Source: Labyrinthula sp. Ha (Eukaryota; Sar; Bigyra; Labyrinthulida; Labyrinthulaceae). From it: a DNA stretch of 64,000 bases. The DNA lies in the NCBI GenBank assembly GCA_015227615.1, contig JAALGZ010000047.1, forward strand, positions 124,001-188,000. Reading direction: 5' to 3'. The position numbers and the translations under genes were made by a program. Positions within the stretch are counted from its first letter, which is position 1; each line of letters starts with the position of its first letter. Positions 24,361 through 38,083 of the stretch are shown here, piece after piece. Under the pieces are notes generated by a model, which was not told where the DNA came from, made no database searches, and saw only the letters and a program-made list of their open reading frames with translations.

Positions 24361-25338
24361 CCATCCCTTTCCAAGCGTGTTTGTTGATTGAAAAATATTT
24401 TTTTTCCAAACAGAAAACCCCTTCAAACCAACTTCCATTTTAATTGAGTTAATGTTTTGAAATTGATTTACCTTTTTTTATATAAATTTGTTTGATCACC
24501 TAGGATAACTTCACTTGAAGCAGTTTCCTCTTTATTTAAACGTCTAAATATTTTTTTTTCTTTAAGTTGAAATAATTCCTGCTTGTTTAACCTTGTGAAA
24601 GACACATCCAACCTCAAAATCTTTGAATATACTAAAAAAATAATATAATTTTTGTGCAATTACGTAGAACAGTGAAGATATATTAAGTTGATAAAGTTTT
24701 TGTTGTGTTTTAATGTTTTCCTGTAGCTCAACATCGATCTTCAATAATCTGTAGGTAATTTTATTTTTTTTGGTTCGGTTGCATTTACTCTTAATTCTGA
24801 TTTTAGGATATTTTCAATTCAACCAATCAGAATAGTTTGGTGCTACATTCCGGAGTGTCAAAAACCTATTCCATAATATACTAGCACACTGACAGAAGTT
24901 TCTTTCATTTTCACGAGCAGGTAAGTTTCGTTTGTCATTTTGCTACAAGATTTAGGGGTATAAATCAGATTGAAGACTTATTGTACAACCTTTAGATAAA
25001 TGTTTCGCTTTATAGGTTCCAAAAATAACCAAGAAGCTGATACAGCTTCAAGGTTCCCAAAAAACTCGGTGTTTGTGGTGAACTTCCGTAAGAGAATTGC
25101 CTTAAATTACTACCGGTATAGTATCGATATAGAAATCGCTTCACAGAATGCAATTCCAGTATCATTTTGGAATTGTTACCGGAAGAGGTAAACAATAATC
25201 CAGACATAAGCGGTCTCTTCCCAGGTGCTTCTTAGAAATTACCAGATCTATGGTAAGATTTTCCGACTTTAAAAACCCGTACCCGAGGAAAATAAAAAAG
25301 TATACTTAAATTCCGAAGATTGAATCGAAGAAATAGAA

Positions 25339-26844
25339 ATGGCACAAGCAGGATTCTTGGCAGTTCGCGAACGTGATTTGGAAAGTCAAGAACCCCAAAC
25401 GGATCTTGATTATTCTGATGTTGTTGAAGAACTACGTAAGACTTTTAAAACAGGTAAAACAAAAAATGTAGAGTGGAGAAGACAACAACTTCTTCAGTTA
25501 TATAAAATGTATATGGAAAACTTTGATCTAATTGCAAAGACGCTTCAAAAGGATCTAGGTGGTGGAAAAGGCAGAGCGGTTGCAGATCTTTCTGCTATTG
25601 CTCAAGCACTTTATTGTGCAGGTAATCTCGATGAATGGGTAAAACCAGAACCAGTGGGATTACGCGAAGCAACTGGAAATACAAAAGCGTACGTACTTCA
25701 TTCCCCAAAAGGTGTTGTACTTAACATTTCCCCTTGGAATTTTCCTTTTGTACTGACTGTGGATCCACTCATCAACATTCTGGCAGCTGGAAATTGTTGT
25801 GTGATTAAACCAAGTGAAGTTTCAAGACATTCGGCAGAATTAATGGCTGAGTTGTTTCCAAAATATTTGGATACTTCTGCAGTTAAAGTTGTGCTTGGAG
25901 GGGTTCCCGAAACAACTGCGTTATTAAAACAAAAGTTTGACCATATTATGTATATATGTCATTATTTTAATAGTTTTTAGGTATACTGGAAATTCTTTTG
26001 TAGCAAGAATTGTAATGAAGGCTGCTTCTGAACATTTGACACCATGTACTTTAGAACTTGGAGGAAAAGTAATTCTTGATCTTGTTATTATATTTAGTGT
26101 CCAACTTATGTTCATGAATCTGCAGATTTGGATATTGCTGTTCCAAGAATTGCAGGTGTAAAATTTTATAATGCAGGACAGATTTGTATGGCACCAGATT
26201 ATATTTGTGTAGATAAAAGCATTGCGAAAAAGTTTAAAAAGAAACTTGTTGAGGAAGTTGCAAAGTATAAGGATTTACCTTTTGGAAGATTCATTAATGA
26301 AAGACATATTGAAAGAGTTGAAAAACTAGTGAAAAGTGCAAATGGAAAATTTATTATGGGGAATAAAACAAAGGTAACTCAACCAACTATTATAGATGCA
26401 CCAAATTTGGAAGATTCTATTATGAAAGAAGAAATTTTTGGACCAGTTTTACCTATTCATGAAGTTTCTGGATTCAAAGATGCTGTTGAAATGATAGAAA
26501 AAGTTTGTGAAACACCTTTGGCTGTTTATGTATTTGCGAATACGGAAACGAAAGAAGGAAGAGAATCTGTAGATAATTTCATCAACTCAACGAGATCAGG
26601 TGGAGTATGTGTGAACTCTGCTTTAGAGCATGCTCTTGCAGATAATTTAGCATTTGGTGGATTTGGAGAGTCTGGAATGGGTTCTTACAGAGGATTTCCT
26701 GGATTTAAGGAATTCAGCCATCAAAGAAGTGTTCTTGAAAAAGATATTGTGGAGAATAAGCTACCAACCATTCCTATTCCGCATGAAGCATATGAACCAA
26801 TTTTTAACCAACTGAAAGCCGCAGGTGCTGCTTTTGGAATGTAG
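25339..26844 (+). CDS. Aldehyde dehydrogenase, class 3-like
   Basis: Three exons (25339-25949, 25981-26068, 26098-26844) give 481 residues. Family motifs are in order: NISPWNFPF (substrate tunnel and NAD site), [18 protein letters not shown], general base Glu229 in LELGGK, catalytic Cys263 in [21 protein letters not shown], and the C-terminal [14 protein letters not shown]. The length, lack of a leader and overall sequence resemble the class 3 (ALDH3) group that oxidises fatty or aromatic aldehydes with NAD(P)+. No C-terminal membrane anchor is seen, and the tail ends AAGAAFGM, so it may be cytosolic. It is convergent with the patatin-like gene; the stops are about 100 bp apart. A link in lipid or aldehyde metabolism between the two is only suggestive. 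Confidence 0.95.
25950..25980 (+). other. Intron 1 of ALDH, 31 nt
   Basis: It starts GTATATATGTC and ends AGTTTTTAG. Removal joins KFDHIM to [11 protein letters not shown] in frame. Confidence 0.95.
26069..26097 (+). other. Intron 2 of ALDH, 29 nt
   Basis: It starts GTAATTCTTG and ends TATATTTAG. Removal joins TLELGGK to [12 protein letters not shown] in frame. Confidence 0.95.
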
Positions 26845-26947
26845 GTTATGTAAGAAGTCTTATTTATTGCATTGGATTTATTTAAACTATAAGCAATTGA
26901 AGTTATAATTGAAGCCTCTAGGAACAAAATAGGCTTAACAAATCATT

Positions 26948-28816
26948 CTAGTTTCCTTCTAAGAAAGAACGAATCACATCGGCATTTTCCTTGATCACAA
27001 ACTCAGCATGACTGGACAGTAAATTCACCTGTGGTTTGGTTAGAGAAAGAGCCGTATCATTTTGAAAAGCAGTCCTGTAGAAAGGGAACCTGTGATATTT
27101 TCCGCCATCCTTTTTGATTTCTGTTTGGGTTGCTCCTGGTAATTTTTCAATAAATTTTGTCGCGGTGTGATTATACACAAATAAGATATCAACCACATCA
27201 CCACCAGCTAAGTTCCATTCTCTGTTTGGAAGCACTTCTAGTTCGGCTCTATACACTGCACCTTTTCCAGCTTCGACGTTCTCTACGAGCCCTGCCATAA
27301 CTTCATCTAATCGTTCTTTCTCAAAAACGTGATTAGACAGTAAATTGTGCTCTTGACTCACAAAATCAACGGCTCCAAAAAGAGCTAGTAAATCTAAGCA
27401 AGCGCATTGATATTCCACGGTTGCAAGTTTATCATCAAACTTGTATTTAACAAATCTAGAATGCTCATGGTAATCAACATCTAAAGGCGTCTCCGTATTC
27501 ACAAGGCATATAATTTTTTTTACTTTCCTCTGAAGAAGACTCATGATCCCTAAGTTGTCAATCAAACCTCCATCTCCGACATTAAGATTCTTCGGAGACT
27601 GAAATCTTGTGAATTGAATCATTTTTCCAGAAAAAAACGGAGTGTAGGTAACAGTAGGAAATACTTTGTCAAAATATCCAAGGGATGAAGCATGGGAAGC
27701 AAATGAGGAACTGCTGGCGCCAAGGGCTTCCTGCAGTGTAAAGTATCTTGTAAGTGGATTAAATCTCTTGACTGTGATTTGCTGTTTATCATGATGCAAG
27801 GGCAAGTACTGATCTCTAGGTTCATTTGTTCCTTTCGCATTAACAGCATAAGATTCAACAAATCCTCCTCCCACAGTTAGCACAAGAGGACGGGTCTTGC
27901 GGCGAAGAACATGTCGCTGAAATCTATCAATCATTCCAACACTGTGATAGTCCATTTGTCTTTGAGACTTGTAAAATGGAACGCCTAGAAACTAAGAAAA
28001 ACAAAGAAACATACCTGTATACAATGGAGTGATTTGGAACGCATCTCCATAACCTGTTGTATACTTGTCTGGACCAAGAAGTGTCGAGTTGATTATCAGG
28101 AATGGTTTATCTTCACCTAATGTAGCAAACTTTATCTTCTTGAGATGGGGGTTCCTTTTCAAAATATCCTTCACATGTTCATCATCCAGCGCAAAGAGAC
28201 AGTTCTTCAAACCAAAATCCTTAAGAATTGCCGATCCAAGTAAGTTTGTCCAAATATCTCGAGCTGAAACTCTGTAAAAGAGTTTGAGAAAACTGTCCTT
28301 GACGGCAATGAAGTCTTTGCTAGCTACTTTTATAGCTATATCACCAGGATAGGCAGACTCCAAGGTTGATGGACTCAGGTTCTCTGGTTGTGTTTCGTTT
28401 CCAAGAAGCACTGAATCCTCCTTATCGCTATAACAGTAAACTGTGGTAGCCCAAGCCCCTGCAGAAACTGCAGACACGTAGCCAAATTTTGCATCAAGAA
28501 CTTCCCGCAGTGCTCTCAAGTATCCGCAGGTCAGAACGTGCGCACGAGAACCTCCTCCACCAACTGCTAAGGCCACTGGATTCTCGTCAACAATCCCTAG
28601 GCTCTTTTCTGGGAACGTGTGAAGATCAGGGACCTGCATCTGGTAAGTTTTCGCACGAAGCGGTCGCCATCTGCTAGGAGAAGGCATTGCTCCTGGCAAA
28701 CCCCAGAATGGCAAAAAAGCAGCCATATTATTTTTCTTTTGCTTAGAAGGATCGTCTTCATCTTTTACTTGTACTAGTCTGAAAGATTCAAGATGTGGAA
28801 GAGGAACTAAATGCAT
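26948..28816 (-). CDS. Patatin/cPLA2-like acyl hydrolase
   Basis: Two exons (28816-28015 and 27984-26948) with a 30-nt intron give 612 residues. The oxyanion-hole motif is GGGGSRAHVLTCGYLRAL (about residues 86-103). The nucleophile elbow reads AVSAGAW with Ser118. The second catalytic residue is Asp405 in NVGDGGLIDNLG, the DGG motif of patatins and cPLA2-type enzymes. The elbow lacks the usual first Gly of G-x-S-x-G (Ala116 instead), so activity is likely but not certain. Members cleave acyl esters of phospholipids or galactolipids. The N-terminus has no signal peptide; a hydrophobic, Pro-rich stretch at 31-50 could touch membranes. Its promoter side carries three TAACGG words spaced 25-26 bp. 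It is convergent with ALDH. Confidence 0.85.
27985..28014 (-). other. Intron of the patatin-like gene, 30 nt
   Basis: It starts GTATGTTTC and ends AGTTTCTAG. Removal joins ITPLYTG to VPFYKSQRQMDY in frame. An earlier TTAG would give a 23-nt intron but shifts the frame, so the second AG must be used. Confidence 0.92.
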
Positions 28817-28841
28817 TTTTTGTTAATTTTTCCTTTCTTCT

Positions 28842-28898
28842 TAACGGCTTAAATTTGGGGCTGGAACTAACGGATAAGGAGAACCCATTTTGTAACGG
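28842..28898 (-). promoter_or_regulatory. Three evenly spaced CCGTTA (TAACGG) motifs
   Basis: TAACGG occurs on the plus strand at 28842-28847, 28868-28873 and 28893-28898, i.e. CCGTTA in the sense of the patatin-like gene, 25-26 bp apart, the nearest about 25 bp before its ATG. The word matches a MYB-type site, and CCGTT also lies close before the SLC6 and IFT70 starts. Its role is inferred. Confidence 0.4.
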
Positions 28899-29299
28899 CT
28901 AAGATGTTCCCAGCATGAAAGTAAAATCTAGTGCAAATACGGAAATGTACCATTCAAGAAAAATTAGTGACAATCAGTAAACAAGTTAAATGAGTATAGA
29001 ACGAAGCTGGGAAGATGACTGGAGTTTGTAGATTGTTAAAGCGGCTTTAAAAAATGCAGTTTGTATATTTTGATACTTTGTACTTACCTGGTTAAAAGAA
29101 TAAACTAAGTATTCAAATATAAACACCAAAAAGACAGATATGTTTGTTATTTGGACATATCCAGAAAGAGGACTCGAGAAACGAAAAAACGAAAAAAATG
29201 AAGGACTAGTGTGAGAGCACATCATTATAGTTACTAAAGTTCTCACAGAACCACAAAGTATTTTGTCTGATAGAATGATTTTTGCAAATAAGAGAAGTT

Positions 29300-29340
29300 A
29301 GAGAAGAAACTTGCTTTAAAATAGTTTAAGTTTCTTCTCT
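29300..29340. repeat. Perfect 13-bp hairpin
   Basis: agagaagaaactt (29300-29312) and aagtttcttctct (29328-29340) pair perfectly around a 15-nt loop, followed by a T-rich run. It could be a small structured RNA, a transcript end signal or a chance palindrome. Confidence 0.5.
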
Positions 29341-32300
29341 TTTATCATTTCAGCGTCTGCCAAACATTTTCCCGAAATATTTGGTAGAGCTGCATGACTT
29401 AAGTTGTTCATATACGCAGATTTTATTATCATGATATCAAATTTAATTGAGAAGTTTTATGGAACTTAAATCTGATGTATCCAAACATGTAACGAACACT
29501 CAGTAAATTCATTATTCTTGGCAGTTTGCAAGTTACCTCCTAACATGGACCTAAGTTTCTAAGGCAAAGAAATATTGAGGAAATATGAGTAGCGAAACCT
29601 GAAGGAATTAAGTTTTCTTGAGAATCTACTCCATGTTCTTAATTGTCATTATTTTATTCATCCCACCTTGAGCTCTAATCCTTACAGTATGTAGAGACAA
29701 ACAGGTAATACGCGAGAAGAAGTTAGAGTTAGTTAATTTACATAATCCAAATTATACATATGAGCTTGGAGTAAATCCCAAAGTGCTAAAGCAAAAATAT
29801 TTGCTTTTATGGAGTAAATCTAAGATATTAGGTTTTCTGAGACAGGGTAAGAGTTTATGGGTTTCTAGTATTTATAGGTGGTAACTGGGATTTTTTTTCA
29901 AAGAACGTTGAAAAACCTGCTGACCAATATTGCCTGTATGAAACAAAAGAAACTAAGTGTGCATTATGCGGTCTCAAATTGTTCATAGTGAAATAACATT
30001 TTGCCGAATTTTGTGAATTATATGACAGCCGTATTGATACTTAGCGAAAATTTTTATAAAGGTCGTATTTGAAACAACTGTTGTTATTCAGATACTCAAA
30101 TACTTTAATTCCATAATGCTGTACCAGCAATAAATTGAGCATTCATTCAGCCATATATGTACTTGATCCACTGTTTCCTAATTTTTGCGCTTTAAATTCC
30201 TTTGGAAAAATTCTGCTTTAGTTTTACTTTTCCTATACACTGAATGATGTTTATTCTCTACCTGTTGTAGACCGTCAGTCGATTAAGTTAAATGTAACAC
30301 TCTCAAGTTATTAGATAATTTTTCATTAAATTAACCTCGTTTCCGAAAGAAAACTGACAACACAACTATCGAGATAGTATGGAGTACTATTACTATTAAC
30401 CTTGGCATAACGTGTTCAATGAGAGTATCCTTTGGTGTACTCCCTACTATCTATGAATATTTAATTTTAACTCTTTTGTATTCTCATCCAAAGTTCCAGA
30501 CCAGTTATAGATTCAGTTTCCAAATTTAGCTGAACTTAGCCACCACTTCACCTTACCTGCTTATCGAAGTGCCAAGATTTCAAAACATAATGGTTGGATG
30601 GTTTTTTCAGGATTTCTTACACCCTTAGTTTTAGCTATTGCAGTTAGTGGTTTGCACAGTCAAGGCATCTCTTCAATGTCAGATAACATGATTCTTTGTT
30701 TATTTCCCAAACCCCAGCATCTGGCGCATAGAAACAATATATTAGTACAACTTTGCTAACAATAAAGGGAAATGCTTTTGATTTGCTACTTGGAGTTCAC
30801 TTAAACTGATCCCAGACATGTGGCACTTCATGATAGGTATAGGTCTTTTCATCTAAAGTAACCTGCTTACCAAATGAAGTATAACTGCCAAATCTTAGGC
30901 AACTTGTAATCTTTAATGACAGTAATAGTATTGTCTGATTGCTTAATTCGCCCAAGGTATAGAAATTTTTAACCAAATATTTAATTTACTTCTCCTAATG
31001 GGTATTTTTCATAGAGCAGCATGGTCCTTTGCGATTAGAATATAAGTATTCTTTAGTTTGAACAGTAAAGAACACTAGTTATATTGAATCTTAGTTCTAT
31101 AGATAAAATTTAACATTTCAGTTATTTTAAGACTTGACTTCCTTGACCTGAACACTCTAGCAATCTCAACAACTGAAAAGGGTCTTAGGTACAATTATAT
31201 CATAATTATAGACCCCAAATTTAAATAGTATCAATTATTCCCGCCTTGATTATTTTATGGCTTGTCTCTTGAAGAATTTATCGTCTATTGTAGTTATTCT
31301 TGATATTTCTATTCTTTGTACTTAAGACTTAAATTTCCCAGTAAGTAGGATGTATAACATCTTCCCGGAAAGGCTTAAGAACAGCAAATGAATATACTTA
31401 GATTATTAAGATATAAGTATTAAAGATCAAGTAGCTAAAAATGATTATACACCTGGCGCAAGGCTCCCAGTAGATATTCTAAAGTAAATAATTTAATATT
31501 AGAGTTTATACTCTTAAATCCTATTAGCGGGCATACTAATCTGTAATACTTTACTCGAACATAACCTCTTAAAGAAAAAGATTATGGCTTATAGGACCGG
31601 TTGCTTTGAAAATTTCCAAAGTATTTCCACACATTAAGTAAATATAAATATTACGAGTCTTTGAGGCTGAAGATGAATTTTATTTCATGAGAAGCCTATA
31701 TTTTCTTTATCAAAACAGTATTATTTGAATAAAGCAAGAAATGGACATGTTTCCTATTGCCGATAGATATTAACCATAGTTAGAAGTTGAAATGGATTTA
31801 TTAATATTTTTTGGTACTTATGTTAATTAATAATTTACCTTTTATATTTTTTGGTCATTTTTTGAAATGTTGCTTTTAAAGATTAACAGGTAACTGACTG
31901 TCCAAGCGAATTAAGTATTGTGCAATGTGACTAAGGGTTTTAAACATCTTTTTAGTGAACTGAGCCAGAATGAAAATAAATTTATTATCCGTAATTCTTC
32001 TTTAAGTTGGGGCTTACTTTCCACCAGCTGCACTTGCTGATATTATAGTACACGACCCTCCTCTTCGATTCATAACACACCATGGCCTTAAAAGCTTCAT
32101 GAATTCAATCTTCTAGAGTTTCAATTCATGTATTTCCGGAGCTGTCCCGCTAATGTATAATTTGCAAGTACCAACTATTGGCAAGCATATCCCTTTATAT
32201 TCAAGTTTCTGCTTGTTCGCTTCAATATTCCTCAGTATAACCTATCTTTCCCGGAGATAAAATATACATATAGTCGAGCAAATATCAGATTCACCAGAGA

Positions 32301-34419
32301 TATACTTATATAGTATAACAACAGAGAGAGTCGAATTCTCATTCAGCAAATTATCAAACTAAATAGTTTTCTATAATGTTATCATCCTATTCCACAACTG
32401 ATTGTGACGACTATTACCTCTTACTGATTGTCTCTTGATAATCTATTCAACAATAAAGTAATCTAGATAAATCTGTATCCAACATTAGTAAAAAAATAGA
32501 ATCACTTACAATAAGTTTTTGCTTGCGAGAAGATTTATTTTAATACAACTATGATATGTAGTGCTTATCTGTCACATTCCCCAAATATGCCATCATAGAC
32601 ACTATTGTCCTTAGCTGTAAGTCCAGGTTCCTATGGGTTTATTGGTATGAAATAAGATAGCTTTGTGATGCTCTCATAATACATGAATTAGAGATAATAT
32701 ATAAATTGCCTTATGACAGTGATTTGATCCACATTTGACGAAGAAATAATCTCGCTTATTAATAAGTTAAGCATCATATGCAACTCAGTAGTATATTCGA
32801 AAGGTTTGAATTGATTATGAAGATAGATTTATTTCTCTTAATTCCAGGATAAGTACACATTATGAAATCTTTTTACTCCATAAAATATACTATTGCTGGG
32901 ATAAACTATAGTGACAATTATTTCACCAAAGTAAGATGATACAATCGTTGGCGTGAAACATCACACTACGATAACTAATATTCTATATAGAAGTCTTAAA
33001 CCCTACTTTCACGTCAAATCTACAATAACTTCATCTTGGTAAAAATAAAATTTTTTAATTTGAATAAAACATTGATTGCTTTTATTGGAACTAAAGGATT
33101 CTTGATATGGTAAATTTGAATTTTAAGATTGCTCGACTAAATGATTTTGTATACTATTCACTTAACAATACCCTTAAGTTTTCCCTTATCATAACCATTC
33201 ATGGCACTTGATGTACCATCCTCTGGTAAAGGAATATCCTTTCAGCCACAGTCATTTGAAACAAAGCATAGGTATTACACCCTTTTCTCATAAACTGTAT
33301 GAAAGACCTGAGTTTCTTTGAATTTAAACTCTACTGGTCAAATATAGCCATCAAATTAATGACTCCACTGTTTTTACTTTTTATCAACATCCAAGCTATA
33401 AACATACGTGATTTGTGGATTGTACGCTAGTATGTATGCTGTTTAACCCAAAACTCTAATTACAGGTAAAAAACATTAGTGAGTTTGGCTTAAGTAACGT
33501 CATATACTATCATAGAATATACGTAAAAATATATGAAATAATACTTACCAGCCTCCAAACTACCAAAAACACCTTAATAAAAAAGAACACTTCGTCGAAA
33601 TCATAAAGTTTATTCCTGCTGTTTAATTTTTCTATGCATCATTATGATTACAAAGAAAATATTATTTTTAAGATAAGAAGATACAATTTTAATCTGAAAA
33701 TACCCGATATAGTTATCTAGAATTTATCCAAGTAGAAGGATAGGAAAAGGTATAGATTTTTTCCTTCTAAGAGCAATGTGTCTTTCGGATAGATACAAAT
33801 TCGATGTTGATTACCACTTGCTAATTCAAGAAAAACAACAACATTTACCCAAGATATCGGTTGAAAAATATCATAATTTATTCAAAGTTACTTGAGTCTT
33901 TTTATCAAGAAACACCTTCACAACTTGATTTTTTATTAAGTTCTTCTTTGCTGATCATATGGTACTAATTGAATGCTTTTGGAAATAATTAATTTGAAAA
34001 TTAATTTTTGCAAAAAAGATCATATAGATTTGCTGTTAAAAGTTCAGTAGAACTTAATTATAAATTCCAACTGATAAAACTTTATTTCATTGAGGCCATT
34101 GATCGCAGAATAAGATATCCACATAATGGATTCATACAATTAATTATGTATGCAAAGCCATCCAGGACCTGTTTGAAAGGGATTGAGTATATCATATACA
34201 GTTACAAACCCGTGGCCATTTTCTTTCCGAATTTGCACTGTGAGCCACGATAATATGTTTTAATAATATCATATATATATATGTATATATGTTATTAAGG
34301 TCCCTCAATACCAATAAAAAGTCAATTATTACAGTTACAATGCTTGTTGATAAGACAACAGATCCCGACGTCTTTCTAACTCAGAGCATAAGCCAGCTGA
34401 TAACCCCAATTCCCAAATA

Positions 34420-34432
34420 CCCCCCCCCCCCC
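34420..34432 (+). repeat. Homopolymer C tract (13 C)
   Basis: An uninterrupted run of 13 C in a strongly AT-rich setting. Similar runs occur at 42599-42610 and 55620-55628. Confidence 0.9.
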
Positions 34433-37400
34433 AATACTTTATTCAACAACTCTCTTATTATTCCACAAATTAACTGTCCCCAATATGTCATAAAACAGTA
34501 TCATTTACATTAAACTAATTAAATAACAATATTTGGAGAGTCGCTAGGATTAAATATGAGTTAAGTTCATAAGACTTTAGTTATTGCTAGATAACTTACC
34601 TATTCGGTTTTCTTTTCTCGCTTTCATTTGTGGTGTGCAAATGACCATAGCCATGGTTAACAAGGTAACTAATCATGTGGGTATAATAAGAATGAAATAA
34701 CCCTCTCAGTGAAGTTCATTTCCGTCAGAATTCGAGCCGCCTTGGGTACATCTGCACTGAAAACTTAAAATAAAAATATTGAAGATTACTTGTTTGTTTT
34801 GTGAACTGCTGGAATAATGCACTTCAAATAATGTACCGTAGAGGCATAACCCCTAAGATTTTATGCTAGTACTGTTTTGCATATATTCCTGTGTTTTTTG
34901 AAGGAGTCCAAAAATGTATACGGAGTCGAAAGGCCCTACTTGGGACGAGTATCTATGCCAAGAATACATAGTCTAGGCAATGTTGATGACATAAATGTTC
35001 AACACTTTCTTAGCTCACTTTAATAAAAAAAGGCGTTAAGTAGAACATAAACCCAACATAATCCAGTGTTTTAGCCACTATTAACCAATATCTTACTTTT
35101 ATTTTCTAAATCCAGTTGAAGTACTTATGATTATCTCAAACATAGATTTCTAAGGAGATATGTACAAATTCTGAACATTATATATATTTATATTACAACT
35201 AAGCTATATTCTTAGGTTAAAATAGGGGTTACCAATCCTTAAAGTTTTTTGTAGCTTAAATAATATTTTTATTTATAGTATAACCATATCATATTTAATT
35301 ATTGTTTCATGTAATAAGAGCCAAAGCTTTGTTCAGCTGGACTAGTCCTAATATCCAACACATTTTCTGACTTTTGGATATTCTCATCAATAGTTTCCTA
35401 ACACTTAAATAAAATAATGCATACCTTGACTCTTTTGATTTTTTTCTCTTGTTTATCTATTTCCTTTGAAGTTTTCTAGTCTTTAATCATATTTTTCTCA
35501 ATTACTTAAGGTTTTTGAACAAACTACTATATACCAGGTTCATATAGGGCATTAATATCTTACGTAGTGTTTTATAAGATTTTGCCTTGTTTATCCATCT
35601 AATTTTAAGGTTGTGACCATTGCAATGTCTATTGGTATTTTGCTTTACTTCTTATGGTTATTAGTAACATTCCTGTACTTTTATTTTGAAGTTGATCTCC
35701 GTCGAATTCTGTGGTCGAAAAATATATTCTAGACTCCATACATTATCTCTTGGTATATTTCTTCACTGAAAATACTTCCATAACACATATATTCGTTTGG
35801 TATCCTAGGTTTTTCCTAGAAGTGACTTTGTGTTTCATGGCTATCTATATTGATCTCTCTCTTAATGTTTTCTCTGAACTTTTTTAGATTCATCGTTAAT
35901 TGCTAAGTACTAAGGCCACCTTACAACCCACTTTTCACAGCTTTCATAATAGAATCATTTTTTTAATTTCAATGATAAAGAATATTCTCCATTGAACAGT
36001 ACAAACCATCAAAACTTTACTTGTTGAACTAACTTCACTCCAAATAGCAGCTATGACTAGTTCCAAGATTGGTTTCTATTCATTTTTTGTGTATCTTTGA
36101 CCATGTTTTGATATTTAGTAAGTATGTTTTAACACCAATTGCATATCTAACTTATTCGATTTCGTTTGCTGAGACAAAATTAAACGAGAGATTTAATGTC
36201 AACATTAGGTATGATTTGCATATAACTACAATATATGAGAGCGATCGTACTAGGCTTTGATAAAATCCGTAAGTATGTAGTACTTTGTTGCATTTTAAAG
36301 TAATAATCATATGTATCCTGGTTCAATTTTGTTTTATAGTTTTGATATCGTAGATGAGTCCTAGGGTATCGATATATGTATATATGTATTGTTCTTAGCT
36401 GCAACATCTATGTAATATATAATATCTTTGAGCTTAACACTATATATTTCGTCCTTATTTTGGTACCTTTGGTTATTAACTAGTCCTTAATTTATATTTT
36501 ATTGAATTACGTAAATTTTCATATTCTTAGCCAAAAATAATATCACCAAGGAAAAGAATTAAAGCTACGCTCTTCTTTCTCTTCTCTAATATTTCAAGGC
36601 TTTTTCTCAATGATGAGGATTTCAAGACCTATGTTAATTCCATAGTTACCGATCCACCCAGCAAAATGTTTGAAATTTCCCCAAAACAAGATTTTTTTAC
36701 TTTTTAATATCTAGTTATATAACTGTTCATAAATTAATACATAAATCTCAAGGTAAATTAAGATTTATTGTCTCATACTTAGATATTTGTTTCCTAAATT
36801 TAGTTGAATAATAACTTAGAGTTTATCTTTTCTATGGTGTACAATAATACTCTAATAGCCTCCTTTGGCAATATCAAAATATTAATTTTGCTTTAAAAGA
36901 TTATTATTCTCAATTTTGTGCTACGTTAGCCTTGGATTCCTTCATATTTGAACTGAATCTATTTTTTAGAATTTGGATGAATATAGAAATATTTGTATGA
37001 TATTCGTGGGGAATTATTTCGATTGATATTTACATATAAGACGATAACTCATGGAAATCATTCATTTCTATTTCTTGTAACGGAAAGTACTCTATTGATT
37101 ACTTCAATTGTATGGTATTGAATATATTAGATGGAACCTTAAATTTGTTTATTATGTCTTCTAGATTAAGGTTTTTGAGTGAATGTTTGTCATTAACTAC
37201 TTTACAATGAATTTAATACCCATGTATTGAAATAAGATGCAGTCGGAGTTAATAATATATTCCTCGCTTCCTTTCTAGCAGCATAATTAAGAGAATGGTT
37301 AGGATTCTAGCAACTGATCTTATATCTGATGGTTAAAAGATTTTCTGAGTTTCATTCTACCTATTCTTAGCTGTATTTTTTGTACAGGTATTGACAGTTG

Positions 37401-38060
37401 TTGATGAAACCAATTGTCTGATTTAAGGAAATTCTTATCCCCCTTTGATGAATTTTATGATGTTCATTCTCCTGGATTTGGATACTGGAATCTAATAACT
37501 TTCCAAATACTTAACCGATTGTAGACAATATCATTTAACAATTCTTAGCTTCAGCTTTTATAACACTGCTTCGTCCAAATAGATTAATTTTCCTAAATAT
37601 ATAATACTATTAAGCTACCATTTTTCTTTGAGGAACAACCTGAATCCATATATATATAGAGAGAGAAAGATATTTCTTAGTTTCTACTACTTGTGTGGTA
37701 TTTTTCGTTTTGTTTTTTTATTTACAACAAATATTGTAAATTGATATTGCTTCAGTATAACAGAGCCATAATAGTGTGATATATACTTTTTGCTCACCCA
37801 AATATCCCACTGATCTTGTGAACACAACTTGCGAAGAAGTGTCTAAAACCCGCCAATTTGCTAGAATACTGTGTAAACCTATTATTAAGAGTTTCGTATT
37901 TGCAATTCATGTACAATATTCTTATGTTGGATTAGTATTTTGTATTAATTAACCATTTAGAACATTCTGAGAGAACTCTGGAATTCTCTTGTTAGTATTG
38001 TAATATTCCCCCATTTATAAATTATACATGAGTCTGTGATGAGAGGAGGTCCATTTTCCC

Positions 38061-38083
38061 TATATATATATATATATATATAT
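38061..38083. repeat. (TA)n microsatellite
   Basis: About 23 bases of uninterrupted TA dinucleotides. A second run lies at 57339-57362. Confidence 0.9.

Larger units (their letters stand above)
20427..25338. other. Intergenic region with transposon remnants
   Basis: No intact gene. It holds a decayed MITE relative (22060-22200) and a decayed coding region at 23600-24360. The open stretch at 22360-22653 (97 codons) has no motif I recognise. A CCAAT-type box (aaccaatcag, 24821-24830) lies about 510 bp before the ALDH gene. Confidence 0.5.
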
